A stretch of 64,000 nt of DNA, taken from positions 14,400,258 to 14,464,257 of the forward strand of contig JANCRA010000014.1 in assembly GCA_024362935.1 (NCBI GenBank). The letters are read 5' to 3'. Origin of the DNA: Setophaga petechia (lineage: Eukaryota > Chordata > Aves > Passeriformes > Parulidae). The position numbers were made by a program, and so were the translations under genes. Below are positions 46,992 through 58,300 of the stretch, one piece after another. Below the pieces are notes generated by a model that was not told where the DNA came from, did not search any database, and saw only the letters and a list, made by a program, of their open reading frames with translations. Each line of letters starts with the position of its first letter. The stretch's first letter is position 1.

Positions 46992-49401
46992 TAGAAATCC
47001 AAAAATGCAAATGCTTTTGGACAGAAACAGGAAAACCAATTAGGTGTGATAAACAGAAATATTTCTGACTGAAAGAAACCTTTTGTCTTAGGAAATGATC
47101 AAGAGCTACCAAAAAAAAATAATAAAAGAACTCTTTGCGGTCTTCTATCATGGGCCCAATTCAACAGAGAATGCAAACATTTGAGTTTTTCAGAGATTCT
47201 GCCAGACAAGTGAGGCTCTCTGAAAGCCTTTCATTATGTCCCCAGAAGCTGTAGGACAGGCACTAATTTCTTCCAGGTAATTTCTGAAGACCTTTTTCAA
47301 TAATAGTGTGTGAAAAGGTTCACATTTACAAAGGGCTTAAATCTGACCCTGTGTGTTGAGGGCAGAACTCACTACATTTAATCTCCTGGCCCTGGTGGTG
47401 CTGACTCGTGGGAAGTGAGGCTCCCAGGCTGTGTGTGCCTGCTGCAGTGCTGCCTCTTCCTCTCCCCATCAGCTGTCATCAAATAAAACTTTTCCACAAA
47501 GATTTCAGCAAAAAAATTTCTTCAGGAATATCCAAATTTATATTATGTCACTCAACGTGCCTTTACCAAATTAGAGGAGAATTCAAGTTTATACAGCCTT
47601 ATCTCAGGTTTCTTTCCTTTTCTTCTATCCCTCTCTCAGCTGCTGTTCCACTGAGAAATTAACTCAGCCTTTCAGTCAGAGTGAGAGCCAGGTTGGGAAT
47701 TGCAGGAAAACCTCAGTTATTAGGAAAGGTATTAGTTTATAATAAAGAGTTGATCCTTGAAATGTCATTTTCCTGTTTGAATACAGTAAAATAAACAGCA
47801 CCAGACAACCAAGTACTCTATTAGTTTAAATGGTTGGTTTGTTAATAGTTACAGTATTCTAAGCAACAAAAATAGCTGTCTGTACCTGTGGAAGTTCTTG
47901 CAGCAGTATTTTCATGAAATGATCATGCTTTCCCAAGGTATTATGTGGGTATGAACTTTCTGAGCTCTGTGCTGTAACTGAGGAGGAGGAGGGAAACCTC
48001 CTGGTGATTTCCAAGCCCAGACTTCTACCCATAAAGCAAATTATTTACAAGAACTGTTCTCCAAGATGCTTCTGCTCACAGAGGTAAAGCAGGAGATGCT
48101 GCTGCTCTCTCTCCACCTGGGCTTTTCCTGGAGCTCCTCCTGTGTGTGTCACTGGTGGAGTCTGTGGAAACCAGTGCTGTTCATCTCCTCTCCTCTGGGT
48201 ACTTTTATTTACATTACAAAGACAGTGTTAGCCCTTCCTGAGTGTGGAAGAGCTGCTTTTCTGAGATAGGGACAATTTAAGGTAGAAATGGATTTGATTT
48301 GGCGTTTGCAGCAGGAAAGTAGTAAAATTTGGATCTGTTAAACTATGCAATAATGCTGACTTATATAGAGCCTGTGAGTGTTTTAAAATTAATTTCTTTC
48401 AAATGTATTTCTCTTGACCATTGGCTCCTGAATACTGATGGCATTTTCCCCCTGTAGTCAAATATTAACAGTAACAACAAATCTCAAAAGCTGGGAAGTT
48501 TTGTTTGGTTGGTTTTAATTATTTGCTATTTCCATGGTTGGGTTTCAGCTGAGACCAAACCCCCTAAGAAAGTTAAAGGCTAATTTCAGAGATCTTGAGT
48601 CCAGAATTTCAGAGATCTTGAGTCCAGGATTTACCTACACTGTCACAAGAAGCAAGTGGTAATTCAGGCTGCAAAAGAAATTGTTCTTTACAAAACATGT
48701 GACAAAATTTTTTCTTTGGTAACATCGTCCTGTGTCACCTTGAAAAATTTCCTGGGCTCCATTCTGAGGAAAAAAATATTTTATCCTAATGGCAAACTAA
48801 AAGTAAATTGCTGCAGAGTGAGTAGGGAAGGCTTCTGCTGCAGTCTAACAAGAAAGGCATTATTTTACATCACCTCAGATGCCTTTTTTGGTACAGCAAA
48901 GACCTGCATCATAAATACAAAATGTTCTGAAAGGTTTGAGACTTTTCACACCACAAAATGCATTATGCAGCTCCATCAAACATAAGTAAAGGCTGTGCCT
49001 TTTCCCACCTTATAGGGCAGGGACAGAAGCTGGAGTTTACCTCAGAAGGAACATTTTCTTCCCTCTGATGTGAAGATTTAGTTCCTTCTGGAAATGGGAA
49101 ATCTGCAGGTTGATTTGGAAAGGTTCAATATATTAAATATTCTTAATGCAACAGGTGCTGGATATGTATTTGACTGGGTAGGCAGCAAAAACTGCAGGGG
49201 ATATTTGGGTTGGGGGCAGAAGGATTAAGATTCAGTGTCATTATCCCTGTCAGAAAACCAGCCCCTGGCTAGCCCTCACTCTTACTGGTATTTTAATTGC
49301 AAATATGAAGGGCACTCATTTATAATCCTTTATTTGCTGGTTTCATCTTGGAGTCTGCATTCTCAAATTAAAAAACAACAAACAGCCACTGAAAAGTCAA
49401 A
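46992..49401. other. Unique non-coding DNA, no gene seen
   Basis: No gene is recognised. A 109-codon plus-strand frame at 48656-48985 has no domain. The segment 47390-47480 and parts of 48060-48200 are GC-richer; the rest is AT-rich. The short tandem duplication at 48582-48627 is listed separately. Confidence 0.42.
48582..48627. repeat. 23-bp perfect tandem duplication
   Basis: Two identical adjacent 23-bp copies (48582-48604 and 48605-48627), each beginning AATTTCAGAGATCTTGAG and ending TCCAG. Perfect identity implies a very recent event. Confidence 0.92.
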
Positions 49402-49829
49402 CAGCATTGTCACCATCATATTTTCTGGAAAAATCTCTTTGCCCGGGATTTTCTCCTGGGAAGCTGAGAAGCCTCAGAGGAAAATGAAAACAATAATTAT
49501 CTGATTTGCTTCTTCTGTGTTTTGCTGCTTTGGAATGTGTTTGAACATTGTTTACCGACAGGTGATTGTTTCATTGGTCTCATGTGAATTGTTTTGACTT
49601 AATGACCAATCACAGCCAGGCTGTGTCGGGGCTCTGGAGAGTCCTGAGTTTTTCATTATTATCTTTTAGCCTTCTGCAAGTATCCTTTCTCTATTCTTTA
49701 ATATAGTTTTGGTATAGCATTCTTTAATATAATATAGATCATAAAATAATGAATTAGCCTTCTGGTACCAACAGAGGCAGATGCATCATCCTTCCCTTTG
49801 ACGGGGGTCTCAGAAAATACCACACAGCA
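49402..49829 (+). mobile_element. Songbird ERV solo LTR with 5-bp target duplication
   Basis: The sequence at 49407-49824 follows an LTR I recall from songbird genomes: TTTTCTCCTGGGAAGCTGAG, CAATAATTATCTGATTTGCT, TGTGTTTTGCTGCTTTGGAA, ACAGGTGATTGTTTCATTGG, AATGACCAATCACAGCCAGG, TTTTAGCCTTCTGCAAGTAT, TTCTTTAATATAGTTTTGGT, and an ATAAAATAATGAATTAGCCT 3' part. It starts near TTGTCACC and ends near ACCACA. The 5-mer CAGCA flanks it at 49402-49406 and 49825-49829, as expected for a retroviral target-site duplication. No internal viral genes are present, so it is a solo LTR. The CCAAT-type box ACCAATCA is a possible promoter element. Family assignment needs a repeat library. Confidence 0.78.
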
Positions 49830-51561
49830 GTTCCCTCATGTTTTCCAAAACATTAAACACCAGGGTGGATGGCAAATGCTGCCAAAGCTCCATGAAAACC
49901 TCAGAAAGCTCAGTGTGGTGTTCCTGTTTTGCCAGGCTGAGCCTGAAAGTCCTGTATTGAACCCCCTGAGCTGTGGAGTTACACAAACACCATCAAGGGA
50001 TGCCTGGCAATGCCCAGCCCCACCAGGCAGTGACAGCAGCACATCAGGGCTGCCCCTGCTCTGCCCCCACTGCCATCCTCATGCCAGGGATGGATCCATA
50101 AAGCAGGAAAGGGTCCTGTGCATCAGACACAGATCCTGCTGTTAAACAGAGCAAAGGTAAAACCAAAATCAGCCCTGTGAAAAAGCAGTTGAGAATGTTT
50201 TACAGACACGTCAAATGGTTATTCAAATAACTTCTAGATGTAGGAAAGCTCTCAATAGAGAGCTATGTATAGAAATGAGGTTTTGTAGAATATATAAATA
50301 TATTTAATGTGGAAATATATAAATATAAATACTATTTTTGTACAAAAATACCATTTCAGGGTTGTTGCACACAGGGGGTTTGTGAGTGGGTATTTTGATG
50401 CTGTGACTGTCATATGTGGGGAACTGAGTGAAACAGGAAGGAAATATTCACATTCTTAGAGGCTAAAACCAAGGTGCAGCTGCAGTCCAGATCCACAGTG
50501 TCCCCTTACAGCAATGGAGGATATAGTGGAAAAACACAGGTTTGTTTAACATATAGGGAAAACAAATAAGGTGGTAACAAGTTGAGAAGTATTAAATGAC
50601 ATTTACACCAGACGTTTATCTTGCAAGATCCTGTACTGTTTTTGAAAATGTGTACAAGGTTTTTTCCTTTTACTTCCCTCTGTCTTCCTCCATTTCTAAA
50701 TTCACCTCTTGTATCCCTTGTTTTTAGAGTGCTCAAAAACTTAACATTTGGGTGCCAGGTCTGACAGCAATCAGATATCATACCCTGACATTCATTTTCC
50801 AACAGGTTCTATTTTATTTTACAATGCCAGAGGAACACAGAACAAGTTTTCTATCAGCTGTAATTTTTCTCTCTCCTTGCTGTGTGAGGGTTGTATACCT
50901 CTCAGGGTATTTTAAAATGCCTTCAACATTTTTTCTGGATAATTCTATTTCAGAATGCCAGTTCACATTCTCCCCACAAGTTTGTCTTAATATCTGATAT
51001 TTTTCAAAGATTGGAAAGCAGCATTACACAGTAAAAGCAGCTGACACGTTTGATTTCTCTCTCTCCATCTCTCAGCAGAGGAGGTGGCATTTGTCATCCC
51101 TGGGCAGAGCAGCTCTTACAAAGCTTAAAGGTGAATTGTCCGTGTTCCCAGCCCCTCAGAACAGCATTTTTGTCAACCTTTTCCTTAAACTGTTTATTGC
51201 AGAGTCCTGTTGAAGCTCTGACCCTGCAGACAAGCTGAGCTGAGCACAGGGACACTTTCAGTGCCTTGTGGCAGTGCAGCCTCCCTGGCACTGCTGCCAA
51301 GCAGGGATTCCCACTGATTCCAGGGGCTCTGGGCACAGCTCTGCACTGGGTGCAGCTCACCTGCTGCCAGCAAACAGCTGCTGCATTTGCTGTATTTAGG
51401 AGGGTGATTTTTAACCTAGATTATCTCCTCCACTCTAAAAAACTTGGTGAGAATTTTTTCTGGTGTTTCTGGTTCCCACTCTGATGCTGTCACTCAGAGG
51501 GGTTTGTGTCTGCTGCTGGCAGAGTCAAAGCCTCATCTCCTGCAGTCTCAAACAAGATTTT
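49830..51561. other. Unique non-coding DNA with a perfect palindrome
   Basis: The segment 49880-50110 is GC-richer with antiparallel frames. AT-rich DNA follows, including the perfect 18-bp palindrome TATTTTTGTACAAAAATA at 50333-50350 next to an ATATATAAATA stretch (50290-50330). No gene, RNA or transposon was recognised. Confidence 0.42.
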
Positions 51562-51594
51562 AGTGTGTGTTTGTGTGTGTGTGTGTGTTTGTGT
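51562..51594. repeat. (TG)n microsatellite
   Basis: Interrupted TG run of about 33 bp with TTTG interruptions; length polymorphism is likely. Confidence 0.85.
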
Positions 51595-54093
51595 TCTGGA
51601 GGGAGGAATAGGAAGGTGTGGTGCTGTGCTTTTGACTCCAGTATTCTTTTATTGCTGCTGCCCATCTGTGCGCTGAGGCATGACTTTGTATTAAGAACTG
51701 GATTCAAATGCACTGCTCTTCTCTTGGGTTTGATATTGTTTCACTCTCTTTTGCCTTCTTTATTCCTGCCTAGTTTTGATTTCCAGACTAGTGAACTGCA
51801 TTTCTTGTGCAGTACCAGATTTTTCTGTTTCTTTCTCTCACCAATTGCACTTTAATGTCACTTTCAGTGAAATTAAATTATAAAACAGGAGATGCTTTAT
51901 TATGCTACAGATGCTACTATATGGTGGATATTTTTAACATCTGAACTTAAAAATTCCAAAATATGCCCTGAAATATTTTCCAATTTTCTTGAAATTAAAA
52001 ACTCTTCATTTGGCTAAGTGAGATCTGACACATGAGCAGCTCTGCAAGATGAACTTTTCCTACTCTCATGAAAATGCAGTGTCATTATCAGGAAATTCCT
52101 AAACTGACACCACTCTTGAGCAAGTGAGCAGCATCATGGTAGAGCCAAAGGCTGATCACATGGAAATCCAATTTCTTTACTGATTTCAGTTCCTTTTTGG
52201 GGTGGATCAAGACCAGCTATCACATTAGCATTTCTCTATAATGTCATTTTTTCTTTGCTCTTTTGTTGTCATCCCTCTGCTGATTTTCCACCTTCCTTAG
52301 TGTGGTTAGAGCAGAAGTCCTGATTTTCACCTCTTTAGAGACTACAGAAAAGTGAAGGAATGAGGGAGGATTTCTGAGGAACTTTGACTCTCCATGGGAT
52401 GTGTTTGGGTTACTGTGGGACCAAATAAATTCTTGTGTGCAAGCAATGGCAGACTCTATTCAGATTAAGCAATAAAAAGTTATCATAAAAAAGGAAATTA
52501 TGAAAGTCCTTGAGACTGCCAATTTCTATAGCAAAAAGTGAATGCAAATTTATGCAGAAATGCCATTAGTTCAAGCCTTTGGCTTAGATCCAACATAGAA
52601 AGGTTTCTGCAGGTTTGAGATCTGGGAAGGAGAATGGTTTCAGATCCCCAGGCTGCACCCCAGGGTCTATTCCCTTTCAGCAAACAGCCTCAGGACAGGA
52701 GGATGCCATGGCCTGGAGCCTCTCCTGGACATCCCCTTTTCTCCCAGAATGTTCTCTCCTGCAAGCTCTGCCACTGAATGTTCCCCCTCCAGCTTTATGG
52801 TGCAGATTTTGTTCCTCAAGCTGCTCAGAACTGAAGTGAAAATGAAAGCAAGGAGCAGCAGGAGGTGCTTTGGGGAGCTCCCAGGTCTGTGTTTATCTGC
52901 CTGGCCACAGCTGCCCTGGCTGTGGGCAGGTTCAGCAACTGGAGTCAGCTGAATCCAGAACTGTCACTGACCCCTAAATGGCTGGTGACTGCTAAAATAT
53001 CCACATTCTTTACAAACTGGAGCCACGGAGAGGTTTGCTGGCTGCTCTGCACAGCCCAGCATCCCTGCACACATAAAAAGCCTCTGTGAGCTCTCACAAA
53101 GGGCCAGAGCCTCAGCTGAGCCCCAGCCACTGGGCTGGAGCTCTGCCAGCCTGCACCAGCCCAGAACCTTTTCTCTTGCATTTTCTAAAGAAACTATTGG
53201 GAAAACACTTTTGAAATCCAATGAACAAAGTTCAGTCAATAAAAAGTGAGGGGAAAAAAAAAATCATGTGCAGCAATTGAAGGAATGAAATTGAATTCAG
53301 AGGTGACTGACTGGTGCTGGTTGATGGGTTTTTCTGTCTGATATTACTGATTTGGCAAAATGGGAACATTTCCCAAAAATGCAAAAGGTTTTATCAGAAT
53401 GCTGTGGGAAATCATTGGAACCTCATGTGTCAAATATTTTGTTTCAACTATTATTCAATGAAGATTGAAAAATCCTTCTGGACACAAAGCAGTTTGATTC
53501 TCCTTAAAGAAAGTATTTCTGGAATCTGATTTTGCTGTAGAGTGTGACATTTTAACTTGTTACTCAAATCTGACATTAAAAAAAAAGCCAAAATTCCCAA
53601 TAAAAAAATTCCCACAATTATAATAAGACCTGTTTTACTGAGAAAGATTGTCTTTAACAATGTGTAATAGGCACCCTTACTTTTAGCAAGGGAGTGTATT
53701 ACAAGTGAAATCCTCACAATTCCTTAATAGAAAATTATAAAATATTAAATAGTAGCACGGCATTTAAGGCCAAAGTGTCATTTTCATCTGCCTGTGTTTA
53801 ACCATGATGAGTTTCACAAGCTCCAAGTGCAGAACACAGATATCTGCTGGCCTCAGGAGCACATCATTGGCATGAACTTATCTGGTTTTTCTTAGCAAAA
53901 ACTTCTAGATGAAATGTAAGAATGCAATAGGCAGCACAGAGTCAGAAGGAAGAGGATGTCTAAGTCTGATAAGAGCTGGGACAGAAAAAGTGATTGTTTG
54001 CTAAAGAACCTTCTACTGACAACATTAATGAGGGTTGTTATTTGGAGTATTCAGCACTTGAGTTTCTGGTATTTTCATGCTGCTTCCCCACAG
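51595..54093. other. Unique non-coding DNA, no gene seen
   Basis: The segment 52620-53170 is GC-richer and gives overlapping frames on both strands. The segments 51860-52610 and 53200-53950 are AT-rich and unique. No convincing exon before the candidate at 54094. Confidence 0.42.
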
Positions 54094-54198
54094 ATTGTTT
54101 TTCCTGTTGGTAAACATTTGAGGGAGGAGATAATGCATTACCTCTGCAGAATTATTGATGCTAGAAATTTGATCCATCCTCCAAGATGGGCTCTGCTG
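54094..54198 (+). other. Candidate internal exon (weak)
   Basis: A 105-bp segment is preceded by a pyrimidine-rich tract and AG (TGCTTCCCCACAG ending at 54093) and followed by GTAAGG at 54199, so both splice sites fit consensus. It is open in frame for 35 codons without a stop, and the translated peptide (HLREEIMHYLCRIID and ARNLIHPPRWALL) looks protein-like, with mixed charged and hydrophobic residues. I do not recognise a family. No neighbouring exon, start codon context or promoter was found, and such pairs of splice-like sites occur by chance, so this could equally be a non-coding RNA exon or nothing. Confidence 0.2.
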
Positions 54199-54854
54199 GT
54201 AAGGCAGGTATATTTAGAGATCTTATAGTGGGCAGGATGAGTTGGTTTTTTTCCTTTGAATAATGCAAACTATTTGTCTTCTTTTCTGCCTCTGGAGAGA
54301 ATATTTTCTGTAACGTAAAAAAAAGTAATAAAAATATTTATCTGAGAAGCACTCTGCACTTGGAAGTGTGTGAAGTTCTCCTTGTACCAGAGCTTCTTTG
54401 GAGTTGTTCCCTAAAAACTGCAGGAATGGGCTTTCCATTAGAATAAAGATAAGTCCAAAGTGCCCCTTCATGACCCAATTTAGGGATTTATTCCTCTCTT
54501 CTGTATTGATAAAAAGTCTCTTCTGTTTCAAATGAAGTATATTTGTATTCACAGTGGTGTTTCTGAGCTCCCAACTCATAAGGATATTTGCATGCTGAAG
54601 TGGAGCTGCTTTTGTTCTAATTCCCCTCACTTCACATAATTTTAGTTATAAGAGGTAAAAGATTTTTTTTATATCAGATCATTATTGAGAAAAAGGAACT
54701 TAATATTCTCCCTCTTGTTTGCTACCTGCAGCATGGTGGGAGGATGAAAGTCAATCCCTGGCCTCTCCACTTCCTTCCAGAGAGGGAAAAGTCACAGAAA
54801 CATCATTTGTGTTTATAAACCCAACTGGAAGAAGTAGGTGAAGCATCAGATTCC
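54199..54854. other. Unique AT-rich non-coding DNA
   Basis: No gene was recognised; a 135-codon minus-strand frame at 54223-54630 has no domain and AT-driven composition. Confidence 0.4.
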
Positions 54855-55391
54855 CTCATGTGCTGAAATTTTCCTGATTAGTTTTAGTTTTGTGCCTTTT
54901 TATCTGAGAGCACCTAACTGTGCATGGCTGGTGTGCTCAGGACATGGAGTGCAGCCCCTGCAGATCCACTGCGGGGTCACTGGGCCTGAGTTTGTTCTGT
55001 GCTCTCGGTGCTGGGGCCCAGGGGTGTTTGAGAAGCTGCTGCTCTCTCTGAGCACCACAGAGCCCACAGGAACCTGTGGGGGTTTTTCTCTGGGGACCTC
55101 TCTGAGCTCTGCTCTCCTGGAGCTTCATGAGCTGAAATTTTCCTGATTAGTTTTAGTTTTGTGCCTTTTTATCTGAGAGCACCTAACTGTGCATGGCTGG
55201 TGTGCTCAGGACATGGAGTGCAGCCCCTGCAGATCCACTGCGGGGTCACTGAGCCTGAGTTTGTTCTGTGCTCTCGGTGCAGGTGCCCAGGGGTGTTTGA
55301 GAAGCTGCTGCTCTCTCTGAGCAGCACAAAGCCCACAGGAACATGTGGAGGTTTTTCTCCTGGGGACCTCTCTGAGCTCTGCTCTCCTGCA
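54855..55391. repeat. 269-bp tandem duplication (two copies)
   Basis: Copy 1 spans about 54855-55123 and copy 2 about 55124-55391, offset by exactly 269 bp (the shared GCTGAAATTTTCCTGATTAG starts at 54862 and 55131). The first ~120 bp after that point are identical. About ten differences, one of them a 1-bp insertion, fall in the rest (about 96% identity overall). The start is AT-rich and the end GC-rich. Each copy carries an open frame that differs slightly, but neither resembles a known protein. It looks like a recent local duplication rather than a transposon. Confidence 0.93.
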
Positions 55392-58300
55392 GCCCTACAC
55401 ACGCTGCTGGCACTCCAGGCCTGCAGCTTTGGCTGCTCAGGCAGGATTTTCTGAGAGCATGTGGGTCAGTGTCATCTTTGTCACCCTGTGGCTAGGGCAG
55501 GAGGGGTGTTGCTCATTTTGCTGTGCTTTCTGTGTCCGCTTATAGCAACTGCAAGAAGTTCTGGACTAAGTAATCCCTTTCCTTTGTCGAAATGCACTAA
55601 TCCTCATCAGTTACAGACATGATTTCACAACCCAGAATGTCAGAGTATTCCAAAATTATGCTGCACAGGTCTTTTTTAAAGCAAGTCTCAAAGCCCATCA
55701 TAACTTCGGGAAAGATGACTACCTCTATATAAATACATATTTTCGTTTTATATTTATTAATTTATGGAGTTGATTTTATATGTATGTATCTGTAATGATT
55801 ATGCAAGGAATATAACTCCCAAATGCTTCTTTCTTTTCTTTAATTTAGAAGGATGAGTCAGAATTTCCTGAAAAGTAAAAATAGGCCATAAAATCTATAC
55901 TCATTCTGAATATTAAAACATTTGAGGAATATGAAAGAACTGAAGATTTGCCTTGCATATCTCTCTCTAAAACTCCCTGATAGATATGGTACTAGATTTA
56001 AAAAAAATATTAGTGACCCATATTTGCCTCAAATGCCTGCACTTAGATTCCACTGATGCCCTTTCTCACTGAATTGGTGAACTCTTTAGGGATTGTGCAG
56101 AAATCACACCCAGCATCCCTCTGCTTCCCTGTGCCCATCCTAATCCCAGGTTTAGCTGTGGTCCCCTTGGCCACATTTAGCCCTGACCCAAAGCAAGCAG
56201 AGCCCCTGTGGCATCAGGACAGGCATTAACTCTCAAAGGCTTCCTGTGTTCCAGGAGCCCTCGAGTTCCTCTGTCACCCTCAAACTCAGCCCTAAGCTGG
56301 GTTTGCAAACAGCATTGAGACTTTTACAACTCGTTGAAAACTTGCTTGCAGTTGGGTGAAATGCACTCTTTGGTTCCTCAGGACCAACAGAGCTGGTTTT
56401 AGTGACCCCCTCCTCTGAATTCAGCACAGCTGAGCCCCCATTTCAGGGCAGGACTGTGTTCATTTCTCACCCACCCAGAAAAGACTCCTGCATCTCCTGC
56501 AGGCTGTGCTTGGTTTGCCTTGGGTTAGTGAAGATGCATTTCCAGCAGAGAGTGTGCTGCAGGAGCCCTGCAGGGACAGGGGACAGCTCTGCAGCTGCAG
56601 GGACAGATGGTTCTGCAGTGGCTCTGGCGTTGTGTCCCCAGTGCTCCAGTGCTGAACTGGTGAAACTCTCAGGGAGTTGTTAAAGACTCCCGTTGGTTTT
56701 GGTGTGTCAAACTGGCTTCCATAAAATACACACTGGTTGGGAAATGCCAGTAAAATCCCAGGTGTTGGACCTGTGTGTCTGTGCAGGAGCAGCACTGAAA
56801 CCTCAGTAGCACTAGATTATTACTAATGTCATAGTTGTGCCTCTCTGGTGCCATTTAGCTTTTCCTTGGGTTTTGGGTTTTTTTGTTTTGGTTTGGGTTT
56901 TTTTGTGGTTTTTTTCCTTGTCTGGTTTTTACTGTCACCTGATTTGATTTTGTGTCTCTTTTATAATACACATGAGTTACCTTTGTCAATTAATCATTCT
57001 ATAAAATATGAAGGGAAACTACTGTAATACAAGAAGGTGGATGCAGGATCAGACTATTAGAAGCAAAGAATGATGTGAGAACAGGGTTGCCTTTTTGACT
57101 TAAATAAGATCTCCTTATTTCTGTGCAATTACAATGTAGTCAGGGTAAATGTTAGTTTTATAACTGATTGACATACAGATGAGGCTTTCCACAGTGCTTT
57201 GTCTCAGCCAGCAACAGCAGCAGAACCTTCCCCAGGCATTCCAGCTGGTTTGTGTACTCAGGGGCTTTACAGGAGAGCTCCCTGCTGAGAAGCTTGCCCT
57301 ATTCCTGGGTCTCTTTTCACAGCAAATGTGACCCATTCATTACTGCAAATGGCTCTGGGAGGGCTGCGTGCTCCAGGGAGTTAAGAGTAGGACTTTGCCA
57401 ACAAACTGCTGAATGCAGATTTCTCTGCTGATTTGTTCTGTAGGTCATTGTTCGTGGGAAGCTATTAACTAGGATTTTATTTTGGCTTTTTGAAAAAACC
57501 AAACAAACCAACCTGCATTTTGTACCTTTTTTATGTCAAGAGAGTTATCTCAGTCTGCCTCCATTTTTCTTCTCTTGTGCTCCAGTTTTGTCCTTGACTC
57601 TTCCTTCAACTTGGGAACTGTTACTAGATTTTGAGTAGTCCTGTATTTTATGTCCAGTAAGGCCTATCCATCTTTGCTTTATTTTCTGCCAGCAAATGTT
57701 CTTTTTTCTATCTGCTTCTGTGGCTAAGTGAACACTGTTAACAAAGCAGTTCTAATATGAGCAGAGGTTTCTGTTGATCTTACAAACCTCCACTAGCATG
57801 GGCTTCAAACAAGAACCTGAGAGGTCTCTTTTGAGACTTGTCACCTTAGATGCTTTTCAGTACTTAAATCAATCTTGAAGCAGCCCTCAGCAAGGATTTT
57901 TGGATGCTGATGTTTTATGATGATCTGTTATCACGGGAGGATGAATGGGATGGGACAGAAAAGTCCATGAGGAAGTTGCTGCACAATTTCAGTGTGATAA
58001 TCTGGCCTCTGCTAGTTAGCTCTGGGCTGTTCCTTGCAGTGGCAATTTCCTCTGTCCATCAGGGCTCTCCAGGGGCACTATTAAAGGGGTAAAGAAGCTG
58101 GAGCTGTTTCTCCTGGCAGAGTAAATCAATTCCCATGACTTGTGTCAGATAAACCCATTTCAAATGTGAAACTGCTATGAAATACTCTTGGCAGCCTCCA
58201 TCTATGTTAAAGTGTTTGACTCCAGGTGAGTCCAAGGGGTGTATGCTCTATGTGTTTGCTCTCTGGGAAATAACCTCTGCTTTTGAAATGCACATTATAT

